A stretch of DNA of 64,000 bases from Peptostreptococcaceae bacterium (GCA_902363255.1 CABIZO010000003.1:372001-436000), one strand, 5' to 3'; positions 9,297-17,845 are shown, counted from the first letter of the stretch. The notes: a model not told the origin generated them from the sequence alone. Numbers and translations: made by a program.

Positions 9297-9510
9297 TTGA
9301 ATTTACCTTTTAGAACGAAAGTATCCTTTGACATTTATTCTAACATCTATTATATATTAGTCTCATTATAAAGGCATACATTTATATTTATAAACTTATA
9401 TATAAACTTTTATACAGATAATTTATATTTTTCTCCTAAAAATTCCTTTTTTCTATACTATATATCATTAGCACACTTGATTTGTATAATAGATTTCTAT
9501 AATAGATTTC
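9297..9510. other. Non-coding stretch upstream of recA
   Basis: AT-rich DNA with no supported gene. The only structure seen is a perfect 13-bp tandem duplication at 9486-9511 next to the pgsA terminator. Confidence 0.5.
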
Positions 9511-9513
9511 TAT

Positions 9514-9553
9514 ACAAAAAATCCTTCCCGACTTAGTCAGGGAAGGATTTTTA
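9514..9553 (-). terminator. Terminator of the mnmH-rimO-pgsA genes
   Basis: A 9-bp stem (9521-9529 with 9540-9548) flanked by A/T runs gives a strong hairpin followed by Ts on the minus strand, directly after the pgsA stop. Confidence 0.9.
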
Positions 9554-9554
9554 T

Positions 9555-10097
9555 TTATTTACTATTCATAAACAGTTCTTTATTTTTATATAAATAGTCT
9601 GCTCCAGAGTATAAAGTAAAGAATGTTGCTATTATCATAAATATAGTTCCAACTTGTAATAATAAATAATTATTTAAGTTAGCACCAAGTAATAATATTA
9701 TTATAGCTAACATTTGGCTTATTGTTTTTATCTTTCCTCCACCACTGGCAGCAATAACTTTTCCATCAGCTGCAGCTATAGCTCTTAGTATACTTACTGT
9801 AAGTTCTCTTGCAACTATAATAATTACCATCCATCCAGCAACTAAATTTGACTCTATCATACATATAAGCGCTGATATTACTAATAATTTATCTGCCAAA
9901 GGATCCATAAACTTTCCAAAGTCAGTAACTAAGTTATTTTTTCTTGCAATATACCCATCTAAGGCATCTGTTATTGATGCCACTATAAATATCAAACAAG
10001 CAATTAAATAATGATTTGTAATATCTAACATCATTATAATTATAAATACCGGTATTAACAAAATTCTAAGTAATGTTAATTTATTTGGTAAATTCAT
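9555..10097 (-). CDS. pgsA: CDP-diacylglycerol-glycerol-3-phosphate 3-phosphatidyltransferase
   Basis: PgsA makes phosphatidylglycerophosphate, the precursor of phosphatidylglycerol, in the cytoplasmic membrane. The CDP-alcohol phosphotransferase signature D-G-x2-A-R-x8-G-x3-D-x3-D is intact (D47, G48, A51, R52, G61, D65, D69), and several hydrophobic segments follow. The 180-residue length is normal. Its start lies inside the 3' end of rimO (17-base overlap), so the two are probably translationally coupled. It is the last gene before a strong terminator. Confidence 0.96.
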   Translation of the reverse strand: MNLPNKLTLLRILLIPVFIIIMMLDITNHYLIACLIFIVASITDALDGYIARKNNLVTDFGKFMDPLADKLLVISALICMIESNLVAGWMVIIIVARELTVSILRAIAAADGKVIAASGGGKIKTISQMLAIIILLLGANLNNYLLLQVGTIFMIIATFFTLYSGADYLYKNKELFMNSK

Positions 10098-11418
10098 CTT
10101 GTATATCCCCCATTAAATCATACTCTAGGGCAGTGTTTATTTTAACATTTACAAAATCTCCTGGCTCTAGAGCTGTGTGTGATTTTACATATACTATACT
10201 ATCAATTTCTTCTGCATCATATTGAGTTCTTCCAACATATACATTATCCTCAATCTGCTCTTCTATTAATACTTCATATATTTTACCTATTTTACTTTGG
10301 TTTATTTCTTCTGAGATGCTTTGTTGAATCATCATTATTACATCTCTTCTTTCTTCTTTTATTTCTTGTTCTAAATGATTAGGAAGCTTATCTGCTGCAG
10401 TTCCTTCTTCTCTTGAATAAGGGAATACCCCTAACTTATCAAATTTCACTTCTTTAACAAATTCCACAAGTTCTTCAAAATCTTTTTCATCTTCTCCTGG
10501 GAATCCAGTTATTAAAGTAGTTCTTAGCGTTGCATCTGGTATTGCAGTTCTAATCATATTTATTTTAGCTAATAACTCTTCTTTTGTAGTTTGTCTATTC
10601 ATTAATTTTAATATTTTATTACTTGCATGTTGTATTGGCATATCAAAGTAAGAACAAATATTATCATTTCTTTTTATAACATCTACTAATTCTTTTGTTA
10701 TTGATTCTGGATATGAGTACATTATTCTTATCCATTTTAATCCTTCTATTTTAGCTAATTCTTCTAATAACTGTGGTAGTCTAGCTTCTCCATATATATC
10801 AGAACCATACATTGTAGAGTCTTGTGCTATAACTACAAGCTCTTTAACCCCATTTTCAGCTAAGTTTTTAGCTTCAGCTACTATATCTTCTATTCTTCTA
10901 CTTTTTTGCTTCCCTCTTAATTTCGGTATTATACAATAAGTACAGTGTTTGTCACACCCTTCACTTATTTTTAAGTAAGCCATATAATCAGGTGTAGAAA
11001 CGTATCTTGGTAGGTCTTCATTGTACACAACTTCTATGTCATTTAAACTAACTATTTGCTTTTCTTTTTGTAAACCTTCTAAGATTTCATCGATATTTTG
11101 ATAACTTCCTGTTCCTACTATTGCATCTATTTCAGGAATTTCCGCTTTTAATTCATCTGAATATCTTTGAGCTAAACATCCTGTAACAATAAGTAATTTT
11201 AAATTACCAGTTTCTTTTAAATTTGCAAATTCTATTATTGTGTCTATAGATTCTTGCTTTGCTGATTCTATAAATCCACATGTATTTACTAATATTACAT
11301 CTGCATCCTCAAAATCCCCTGTAAGTTTATATCCCTTTTTATTTAATATACCCATCATTATTTCTGCATCTACTAGGTTTTTCGAGCAACCTAAAGACTC
11401 TAGTGCTATTTTTAACAT
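10081..11418 (-). CDS. rimO: Ribosomal protein S12 methylthiotransferase RimO
   Basis: RimO is a radical-SAM enzyme that adds a methylthio group to a conserved Asp of ribosomal protein S12. The N-terminal domain carries the three auxiliary-cluster cysteines (C11, C47, C81). The radical-SAM motif C-x3-C-x2-C is at C155, C159 and C162, and a TRAM-like domain closes the protein. RimO is favoured over the related tRNA enzyme MiaB because of the GCSKNLVDAE start and NTCGFIESAK. It overlaps mnmH by 7 bases and pgsA by 17. Confidence 0.95.
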   Translation of the reverse strand: MLKIALESLGCSKNLVDAEIMMGILNKKGYKLTGDFEDADVILVNTCGFIESAKQESIDTIIEFANLKETGNLKLLIVTGCLAQRYSDELKAEIPEIDAIVGTGSYQNIDEILEGLQKEKQIVSLNDIEVVYNEDLPRYVSTPDYMAYLKISEGCDKHCTYCIIPKLRGKQKSRRIEDIVAEAKNLAENGVKELVVIAQDSTMYGSDIYGEARLPQLLEELAKIEGLKWIRIMYSYPESITKELVDVIKRNDNICSYFDMPIQHASNKILKLMNRQTTKEELLAKINMIRTAIPDATLRTTLITGFPGEDEKDFEELVEFVKEVKFDKLGVFPYSREEGTAADKLPNHLEQEIKEERRDVIMMIQQSISEEINQSKIGKIYEVLIEEQIEDNVYVGRTQYDAEEIDSIVYVKSHTALEPGDFVNVKINTALEYDLMGDIQDEFTK

Positions 11419-12470
11419 TGTTTAACTCCTTCCACTGCTGTCTTATGAAAACTTATTAATTTTTCTGTTATATCATTTATGTCTTCAAATTTAATTATGT
11501 CGTTATATTTATATTGATTTACTGAATGCATATAAAGAGGATCATAGTAAAATACTAAAAACCTTTCAACTAACTCTTCATATTTTTCATTATCTAATAA
11601 TTCTAAGTATTCATCTACAGTTTTATTTCCAAGTCTTTTTCTAAATGTGTTTATACACTGTCTTAAAGCTTGTACATTATCTTCATTTCTATCATAGATG
11701 TAATCTTTACACAGTCTTTTTACTCTATCTTTTATATCACATTCTATAAGTATATGGTAGCCATCTCTTACTATTCCTTCGTATATTTCATTTGGAACTA
11801 ATACATGGCCTACTCGTTTACTTTCACTTTCTATGAATAAATAATCACTTTTTGAGAAAAATAATGATTCAAATATTCTAGATTCAAAAGTTTTTTGAGT
11901 TGGTGGTTTTTCATCATAAGTTATAAATCCAAATACAGACCCAGTATTTCTAGCCATATACTCTAAATCTACCATGTCAATATTATTTTGTGCTAGCTCT
12001 ATAAGTAATTCTGTTTTTCCAACTCCTGTTAATCCATGAAGTACTATAAATTGCTTTTTATCCATTATGCTACTTAGATAATCTAATACATAGTTTCTAT
12101 AAGATTTATAGCCCCCTTCTAATTTATATAGATCTATACCTATGGAGGTAAGTAGATTAGCCACAGACCCACTTCTCATTCCACCTCTAGCACAGTATAT
12201 TACTATATGTTCATATTTACTTGATAGTTCTTTTGCTACTTTATACATATCTTTTAACTTAGGGGAAACAAAGTCAAAACCTTTGTCTATAGCTTCATGC
12301 TTCCCTTCTTGTTTGTATATAGTACCTATCTCACAATACTCATCATTATCAAACAATGGCATATTATATGCGTTTAATATATGATCATCTAAATATTCTT
12401 TTTCTGTTCTAACATCTATAAAAATTGTATTATTTAATTTTAAAGCATCTTCGATTTTAATTGTTTTCAA
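11412..12470 (-). CDS. mnmH: tRNA 2-selenouridine synthase
   Basis: MnmH (SelU) replaces sulfur with selenium at the wobble 2-thiouridine of certain tRNAs, using selenophosphate. The N-terminal rhodanese domain has its active Cys at C93 (YCARGGMRSG). A P-loop, GLTGVGKT (146-153), begins the second domain. The 352-residue length is normal. The window also contains mnmA, which makes the 2-thiouridine substrate, but no selD, which must lie elsewhere if the pathway works. The gene sits between ftsK and rimO with tiny gaps or overlaps, so it is co-transcribed. Confidence 0.92.
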   Translation of the reverse strand: MKTIKIEDALKLNNTIFIDVRTEKEYLDDHILNAYNMPLFDNDEYCEIGTIYKQEGKHEAIDKGFDFVSPKLKDMYKVAKELSSKYEHIVIYCARGGMRSGSVANLLTSIGIDLYKLEGGYKSYRNYVLDYLSSIMDKKQFIVLHGLTGVGKTELLIELAQNNIDMVDLEYMARNTGSVFGFITYDEKPPTQKTFESRIFESLFFSKSDYLFIESESKRVGHVLVPNEIYEGIVRDGYHILIECDIKDRVKRLCKDYIYDRNEDNVQALRQCINTFRKRLGNKTVDEYLELLDNEKYEELVERFLVFYYDPLYMHSVNQYKYNDIIKFEDINDITEKLISFHKTAVEGVKQC

Positions 12471-12473
12471 ATT

Positions 12474-14894
12474 TTATTCACCTTCTAATTTTGCTAATTC
12501 TTCCATTGTTATTAGTACTTTTCTAGGTTTACTTCCTTCACTCGGCCCAACTATTCCTCTTTCTTCCATTGAATCGATTAGTCTTGCGGCTCTATTGAAT
12601 CCTATTTTATACTTTCTTTGTAGCATAGAAGATGATCCTTGACCACTTTGTACCACAAAAGCAATAGCGTCTTCTAAAAATTCGTCCACATCATTATTTT
12701 TTATGTTAACAGTTTTTGAAATAGTTTGTATTATTTCTTCTTCGTATTTAATTTCTTCTTTTACTTGGCCTTTTACAAAGTTTATTACTTTTTCAGAATC
12801 ATCTTCAGATATATAAGCCCCTTGTAATCTTATTGGTTTTGCAGCTCCTAGTGGATAGAATAACATATCACCTTTTCCAAGCAGTTTTTCTGCTCCACCC
12901 ATATCTAATATAGTTCTTGAATCTGTTTGTGATGAAACTGCAAATGCAATTCTAGATGGAACATTGGCTTTTATTACTCCTGTTATTACATCAACAGAAG
13001 GTCTTTGTGTTGCTATAATTAAATGCATACCTGCAGCTCTAGCCATTTGAGCAAGTCTACAAATATAATCTTCTACTTCGTTAGCAGCAGCCATCATTAA
13101 GTCCGCTAACTCATCTATAATTATTACTACTTTAGGAAGTTTAGTTTCACTCTTTTCATTATAGCTAGTTATATCTTTAACTCCTAATTCTGCAAATAAT
13201 TTATACCTTTTATTCATTTCTACAACTGCCCAGTTTAAAGCATTTGCCGCTTTTTTAGGGTCAGTTACAACTGGTGATAGTAAATGCGGTATACCATTGT
13301 AATGTGCAAGCTCAACTACCTTTGGATCTATAAGTAATAACTTCACTTCTTCAGGTGTAGCTTTGTATAATACAGAGTTTATTATTGTATTTATACAAAC
13401 AGACTTTCCTGAACCTGTAGCTCCTGCAACAAGTAAGTGTGGCATTTTACCTATATCTGCAATTACTGGGTTACCACTTATATCTTTTCCAAGTCCTATA
13501 GCTAGTGATGATGAATCTTCTTTAAATTCTTTACTTCCAAGAACATCTCTAAGTCCTACAACTTGTGGTTCGTCATTTGGAACTTCTATTCCTATAGCAC
13601 TTTTCCCTGGAATGGGAGCTTCTATTCTTATACTTTTAGCTGCAAGAGAAAGAGCTATATCATCCGATAAATTCACAATTCTACTTACTTTGACTCCTGG
13701 ATTTGGTTGCACTTCATATCTTGTTATAGTAGGTCCTAATGTTACTTGACCCATTTTTGTATCCACGCCAAAATTAGATAATGTTTTGATTAATAAAGAT
13801 GCATTCTCTAATGCTTTCTTTTTATCATTTTCATTACCTTTATGTCCGATTTTCGTTAACAAATCTAAACTTGGTTTTGTATAGTTTTCATAATTAGATT
13901 GACTATTAATTTCTAAATCATTAATATTTCCTAAATTCATTGGAGCAGTTTTTTCCACACTTGTATTACTCTTAGTGCTATTCATTGTATTGCTCATTTT
14001 TACATTAGGATTTGTATTTTGAAGGTCTTTAAGTACATCAAGTTCTGGCATACTATTTGTTCCTTCTAAAATTTCTAAATAGTCATCATCACTTTTATTA
14101 AAGCCTACAATTTTTATTGTTTTATCTTCATCATCTAAAGTAGACTCAACTAATGTATCTTCTATTTGTTCATTTTTATCATTTTTGTTAAAAATATTCT
14201 TTAAGAATCCTTTTTTATTTTTATCAATTTGAGTAGTTTCATCAACTTCTTCAGTTACTAAATTAATTGCAGATTCTTTTAAGTTTGACACTGTATCTTT
14301 TACATTTCCACCTTTTATCTTATTAGACTTATTACTTATAGTTTCTATTACGTCTTTTAGGGATATATTAAATGTGTACATTACTGTAATGAATAGAACA
14401 AATATACTAATTAACCATCCACCTGTTAATCCGAATATTTCTTTAATAAAATATGCTATTGTTGATGTGATTAGACCGCAACCACTTCCATCAATCCCCA
14501 TTTGCATTACATCTCTATACATGTTGGCTTTTAGAGGATTATCTACTGGAATTTTTCTTGCATTTAATAGTCCATAAAAAATAAATAAGAAAGCTATAAA
14601 AATATAGACTGTTTTACTTTTTTTCATTCTATACACATATTCATTTCTTTCAAAAAATCCAAGAATACCTATAATTATTATTAGTAATGGAATAATTATG
14701 GCAAGAGCTCCAAACAACCCTTTAAAAGTGTCTTGTATAAATTGTCCTATAAGGCCCATTGAATTTGAGTTTAGACTGTATAATAAAAATATTCCTATAA
14801 AAATAGTCACCAGATTATAATACTCTCCAGATATTATTATTTTATCCTTATTATACTTTTTATTCTTAGCGCCTTTACTTTTTTTCTTAGCCAC
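12474..14894 (-). CDS. ftsK: DNA translocase FtsK/SpoIIIE
   Basis: An ATP-driven, membrane-anchored pump that moves chromosomal DNA through the closing septum, at division or sporulation. The order is: basic N-terminus, about four membrane segments (25-180), an acidic variable linker (190-340), a RecA-like motor with Walker A GATGSGKS (near 490) and IIIDELADLMM, and a C-terminal gamma winged helix that reads polar DNA motifs (AIAFVVQSGQGSSSMLQRKYKIG). I place the start at the GTG at 14894 (806 residues) because GAGGTG lies 6 bases upstream. The GTG at 14903 is itself part of that ribosome site. Confidence 0.95.
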   Translation of the reverse strand: MAKKKSKGAKNKKYNKDKIIISGEYYNLVTIFIGIFLLYSLNSNSMGLIGQFIQDTFKGLFGALAIIIPLLIIIIGILGFFERNEYVYRMKKSKTVYIFIAFLFIFYGLLNARKIPVDNPLKANMYRDVMQMGIDGSGCGLITSTIAYFIKEIFGLTGGWLISIFVLFITVMYTFNISLKDVIETISNKSNKIKGGNVKDTVSNLKESAINLVTEEVDETTQIDKNKKGFLKNIFNKNDKNEQIEDTLVESTLDDEDKTIKIVGFNKSDDDYLEILEGTNSMPELDVLKDLQNTNPNVKMSNTMNSTKSNTSVEKTAPMNLGNINDLEINSQSNYENYTKPSLDLLTKIGHKGNENDKKKALENASLLIKTLSNFGVDTKMGQVTLGPTITRYEVQPNPGVKVSRIVNLSDDIALSLAAKSIRIEAPIPGKSAIGIEVPNDEPQVVGLRDVLGSKEFKEDSSSLAIGLGKDISGNPVIADIGKMPHLLVAGATGSGKSVCINTIINSVLYKATPEEVKLLLIDPKVVELAHYNGIPHLLSPVVTDPKKAANALNWAVVEMNKRYKLFAELGVKDITSYNEKSETKLPKVVIIIDELADLMMAAANEVEDYICRLAQMARAAGMHLIIATQRPSVDVITGVIKANVPSRIAFAVSSQTDSRTILDMGGAEKLLGKGDMLFYPLGAAKPIRLQGAYISEDDSEKVINFVKGQVKEEIKYEEEIIQTISKTVNIKNNDVDEFLEDAIAFVVQSGQGSSSMLQRKYKIGFNRAARLIDSMEERGIVGPSEGSKPRKVLITMEELAKLEGE

Positions 14895-14976
14895 CAATCT
14901 CACCTCTTATTTCTTATACCTTATCAATTGAATTTATAATTTATCCACAAACCAAACAAATTATAAATTCATTAAA

Positions 14977-15015
14977 ACTTAAAAGTGTTAATGGTATACA
15001 TTAACACTTTTAATT
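14977..15015 (-). terminator. Terminator between tepA and ftsK
   Basis: Perfect 13-bp inverted repeat (14981-14993 with 14999-15011) with a five-base loop, followed by a T-rich tail on the minus strand. It ends the tepA transcript or attenuates read-through into ftsK. Confidence 0.85.
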
Positions 15016-15056
15016 ATTAAATCATTATATCACATATTACTTATTTTAAACAAATC

Positions 15057-15902
15057 TTATTTATTTCCTTCATTTTTGTCATCTTCTTTTATTAACTCTC
15101 TTAGTTTTGCTAAAGCTTCTTTTAGTCCTCCCACTTCATCTATAAGTCCGCATTCCACGGCTTCTTTACCTATTAAAACGCTTCCCACGTCACTTACTAG
15201 CTCATCTTTTGCATGCATAAGTTTATTTAGCTCATCTCTTTCTATATTAGAAGTTCTTGTTATAAATTCTACGATTCTTTCTTGCATTTTTTTGAAATAC
15301 TCAAAAGTTTCATTAACACCTATTACAAGTCCATTTGTTCTTATCGGATGAACAATCATTGTTGCAGTTGGTGCAATATAAGAGTAATCTCCTGCTGTTG
15401 CAAGAGGAACTCCTATGGAATGACTTCCTCCAAGGACAAGTGTTACCACTTTCTTAGATATACTATTTATTAATTCTGCCATAGCAAGACCTGCTTCCAC
15501 ATCTCCACCGACAGTATTTAAAACCACTAAAATACCTTTAATTTCGCTACTTTCTTCTACTGAGTATAATAAAGGTATTATGTGCTCATATTTCGTTGAT
15601 TTTTTTTGAGGATTGCCTACAAAATGCCCTTCAATTTCTCCAATTATAGTTATACATTGGATTTCCTTTGCTGAATTAGGCGGCATATTAGGAACTCCCA
15701 ATTGTTTTATATCCTGAACTTTATCACTATCACTATCTTCTTGACTATTACAATTATTCATCTTGTTACTTTCATTATTTTCAGTTTTATTTTGTTCTTT
15801 ACCTTCTTCATGCTTATTTTCATATACTAGTTGATTAAAATCAGAGTTATTATAATCATTATCATTTATGTATTCATTCATATTGTTTTCTTTTTTTATC
15901 AT
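15057..15902 (-). CDS. tepA: ClpP-family serine protease TepA (YmfB)
   Basis: A ClpP-fold protein of the TepA group, found beside spoIIIE in Bacillus. Residues 1-80 are hydrophilic, rich in Asn, Glu and Asp, and probably disordered. The ClpP fold begins near 80. The putative nucleophile is S162 (GGSHSIGVP), the His is H185 (MIVHPIRTNG), and an acidic residue lies in GLIDEVGG. TepA is reported to act on exported or sporulation proteins in Bacillus; its substrates here are unknown. The ATG has a GAGGTG site. A 770-base rearranged region lies upstream. Confidence 0.88.
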   Translation of the reverse strand: MIKKENNMNEYINDNDYNNSDFNQLVYENKHEEGKEQNKTENNESNKMNNCNSQEDSDSDKVQDIKQLGVPNMPPNSAKEIQCITIIGEIEGHFVGNPQKKSTKYEHIIPLLYSVEESSEIKGILVVLNTVGGDVEAGLAMAELINSISKKVVTLVLGGSHSIGVPLATAGDYSYIAPTATMIVHPIRTNGLVIGVNETFEYFKKMQERIVEFITRTSNIERDELNKLMHAKDELVSDVGSVLIGKEAVECGLIDEVGGLKEALAKLRELIKEDDKNEGNK

Positions 15903-16022
15903 TTATTTCACCTCATATAATATATTTAAATTTATGTTTCCCAATGAATATGAAATAATTCTCTTTCTTATTGAGATAAATTTTCATTACGAAAATTTCA
16001 AAAAAAAAAATTATAAATTTTG

Positions 16023-16053
16023 TGAATATTTAATAACAATATTTGTGATAATA
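16023..16053 (+). promoter_or_regulatory. Candidate forespore (sigma-G-like) promoter of the Asn-rich gene
   Basis: TGAATA (16023-16028), 18 bases, then GATAATA (16047-16053) resembles the Bacillus sigma-G pattern (g-x-ATR, 17-18 bases, CATnnTA) with one mismatch in the -10. It would start the transcript a few bases before the ribosome site. The second copy (16531-16561) is more degenerate. In such AT-rich DNA this is weak evidence. Confidence 0.3.
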
Positions 16054-16078
16054 AGATTGTGAACGGAGGTGATACAAG

Positions 16079-16246
16079 ATGAAAAACAACAATAATAATA
16101 ACAGAAACAACAACAATAACAACGACTTAAGAAACAATAACAACAATAACAACAATTTTGAAAACAACAACAATAACAACTGCAGAAATAACAACAATAA
16201 CAACAATTTTGAAAACAATAGCAATAACAACAATAATAATAGATAG
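16079..16246 (+). CDS. Asparagine-rich microprotein (55 residues, 41 Asn)
   Basis: A plus-strand frame of 55 codons in which 41 are Asn (AAC/AAT) in runs of two to eight, broken by single Arg, Phe-Glu, Asp-Leu-Arg, Cys and Ser residues; NFENN recurs. It is preceded by one of the strongest ribosome sites in the window, GGAGGTGAT (16065-16073), 5 bases before the ATG, and followed by a hairpin terminator, so it is built like a real gene. I recognise no family. It has no signal peptide or membrane segment and should be disordered or polar-zipper-like. A role in the spore is only a guess from the sporulation-type neighbours and promoter. The reverse strand gives a Leu-rich frame that is only a shadow. 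Confidence 0.72.
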   Translation: MKNNNNNNRNNNNNNDLRNNNNNNNNFENNNNNNCRNNNNNNNFENNSNNNNNNR

Positions 16247-16346
16247 TTTACTTAATAATTGTCAAAACATAAGTTAATATGATTTCTATTATTAATTTAT
16301 AATAAAGAAAATATAATTATATCTTTATTATTTCAAGCAAAATAAG

Positions 16347-16388
16347 AAACAATAGTTAATTTGATAAGGATTAACTATTGTTTTTTAT
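16347..16388. terminator. Terminator after the Asn-rich gene (copy A)
   Basis: Perfect 14-bp stem (16347-16360 with 16370-16383) followed by a T-run on the plus strand. The minus side also has a T-rich tail, so it may work both ways. The same hairpin recurs at 16627-16665. Confidence 0.85.
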
Positions 16389-16391
16389 TTA

Positions 16392-16510
16392 TTACTCAGC
16401 TTCTTCAAAGTTATAAACTATTTCACCATCAATTATTGTATATAAAGTTTTTGTAAATACATCCACAGGGTTTCCATCAAATATTGCTATATCTGCATCT
16501 TTTCCTACTT
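16392..16510 (-). pseudogene. Duplicated 3' fragment of the amidohydrolase gene
   Basis: Thirty-eight codons and a stop closely match the end of the intact amidohydrolase at 16670-17845 (GKDADIAIFDGNP through NFEEA). The fragment has no start and no upstream coding sequence, and its homology ends abruptly at 16510. It differs from the parent at about seven bases over the shared 125, giving changes such as Pro-Val for Pro-Met-Glu context and a final Glu instead of Asn-Gln. It is a remnant of tandem duplication, not a gene. Confidence 0.88.
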
Positions 16511-16586
16511 TAAAAAAATTATAAATTTTATGAGTATTTAATTATTATAATTGAAAGAATAATATTGTAAACGAAGGTGATACAAG

Positions 16587-16640
16587 ATGAATAATAATAA
16601 CAGGAACAACAATAACAACGATAAAAAAAACAATAGTTAA
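16587..16640 (+). pseudogene. Shortened copy of the Asn-rich microprotein gene
   Basis: A 17-codon frame (M, four N, R, five N, D, K, K, N, N, S) with almost the same leader and ribosome site as the 55-codon gene (GAAGGTGATACAAG before the ATG). Its stop codon falls inside the terminator stem, which suggests that a deletion fused the start of the gene to the hairpin. It could still be translated, but it is most simply a decayed duplicate. Confidence 0.6.
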
Positions 16641-16668
16641 TCCGATAAAAATTAACTATTGTTTTTTA
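16627..16668. terminator. Terminator shared by the short Asn-rich copy and the amidohydrolase gene
   Basis: Perfect 15-bp stem (16627-16641 with 16651-16665) with a nine-base loop and A/T runs on both sides. It lies directly after the amidohydrolase stop on the minus strand. Confidence 0.85.
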
Positions 16669-16669
16669 T

Positions 16670-17845
16670 TTATTGATTAGCTTCTTCAAAGTTATAAACT
16701 ATTTCACCATCAATTATTGTATATAAAGTTTTTGTAAACACCTCCATAGGATTTCCATCAAATATTGCTATATCTGCATCTTTTCCTACTTCAATACTTC
16801 CAATTCTATCATCAACATTACATATTTCTGCTGCATTTATCGTGATCGCTCTAAGAGCTTCCTCAATTCCTAATCCTTCTTTTGCAGCAAAACCAGCACA
16901 AATAGGTAAATCTTGTATTCTAGTAACTGGGTGGTCTGTAGTAATCGCTACCTTTACGCCAGCTTTATGTAAAATTCCAGCTGTTTTAAAGTTTGCATTT
17001 TGAGTTTCTATCTTATTTCTTATTGCCATAGATGGTCCTATGATAGCAGGAAATCCAGATTTACTAATTTCATTAGCTATTAAATGACCTTCTGTACAAT
17101 GATCTAAAGTTAAGTTTACATTAAATTCTTTAGCTATACGAATTGCCGTCAAAATATCATCAGTTCTATGTACATGAGCTTTTAAGGGTATTTCTTTATT
17201 AATTACCGGTAACCAACATTCCTTTTTAAATGTCTCGTCAAAACTATCATTATTTTTTATAGCATTTTTTTTATTTTCATTATATTGTTTAGCATTAAAT
17301 AATTCTTCACGTAAAAGTGCAGCTATAGACATACGAGTTGAAGGTATCTTATTTTTTTGATCATAATTTGTTTTTATATTTTCTCCAAAAGCTACTTTCA
17401 TTGCTGACGGTTGCAAAATAACCATATTATCTATATCTCTACCATGAGTTTTAATAAAAATAAATTGACCTCCTACTACATTTGAACTCCCAGGTCCCAC
17501 CATAACTCCAGTAATACCTGCGCTTAAAGCATTATGAAAAGCAGGATCCATTACATTAACTCCGTCTAAGGCTCTAAGATAAGGTGTAACAGCTTCATAT
17601 ATTTCATTACAGTCATCTCCTTCAAATCCTTTTTTCTCTTCTATTATACCAATATGACAATGTGCCTCTATTATTCCAGGCATAACCCAACAATTACTTG
17701 CATCAATGACTTTGTAATCTTCAGTATCATTTACTGTAATATTTTCTCCTACTTTTATAATTTTCTTATCCTTTACTAAAATAGACCCATTATCATAATT
17801 TTTTCCAGACATTGTCATTACTTTTCCATTTTTAATTAATAACAT
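16670..17845 (-). CDS. Amidohydrolase family protein (imidazolonepropionase-like)
   Basis: A 391-residue metal-dependent hydrolase with the TIM-barrel amidohydrolase pattern: H-x-H near residue 62 (EAHCHIG), further metal His in KAHVHR and LDHCTEGH, and a catalytic Asp in TTDHPVT. A small beta-sandwich is formed by both ends, ending IIDGEIVYNFEEA. The substrate cannot be told; relatives cleave cyclic amides or dipeptides. I start it at the ATG at 17845, which has AAAGGAG 8 bases upstream. The ATG at 17899 has no ribosome site. It sits between dapG and tepA, where B. subtilis has dapA and ymfA, and its 3' end is duplicated downstream. Confidence 0.85.
   Translation of the reverse strand: MLLIKNGKVMTMSGKNYDNGSILVKDKKIIKVGENITVNDTEDYKVIDASNCWVMPGIIEAHCHIGIIEEKKGFEGDDCNEIYEAVTPYLRALDGVNVMDPAFHNALSAGITGVMVGPGSSNVVGGQFIFIKTHGRDIDNMVILQPSAMKVAFGENIKTNYDQKNKIPSTRMSIAALLREELFNAKQYNENKKNAIKNNDSFDETFKKECWLPVINKEIPLKAHVHRTDDILTAIRIAKEFNVNLTLDHCTEGHLIANEISKSGFPAIIGPSMAIRNKIETQNANFKTAGILHKAGVKVAITTDHPVTRIQDLPICAGFAAKEGLGIEEALRAITINAAEICNVDDRIGSIEVGKDADIAIFDGNPMEVFTKTLYTIIDGEIVYNFEEANQ

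Larger units (their letters stand above)
16001..16787. repeat. Imperfect tandem segmental duplication (Asn-rich gene plus amidohydrolase 3' end)
   Basis: Two head-to-tail units can be read. Unit A (about 16001-16510) holds a plus-strand Asn-rich gene, a hairpin terminator and a remnant of the amidohydrolase 3' end. Unit B (about 16511-16787) repeats the same order: an A-run with TTATAAATTTT, the AAGGTGATACAAGATG start region, a shortened Asn-rich frame, the same hairpin and the real 3' end of the amidohydrolase gene. Over the last 125 bases or so the units differ at about seven positions. At the junction near 16510 the amidohydrolase homology stops and the upstream A-run restarts, as expected of a tandem duplication followed by internal deletion in unit B. 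Confidence 0.88.

Noticed and set aside
16030..16233. A minus-strand 67-codon Leu-rich frame
   Set aside because: It is the antisense of the AAC/AAT repeats of the Asn-rich gene. It has no ribosome site, while the plus frame has a strong one and a terminator.
16080..16245. CRISPR-like or microsatellite array
   Set aside because: The AAC/AAT repeats keep the reading frame and have no unique spacers of equal length, so they are coding low-complexity sequence.
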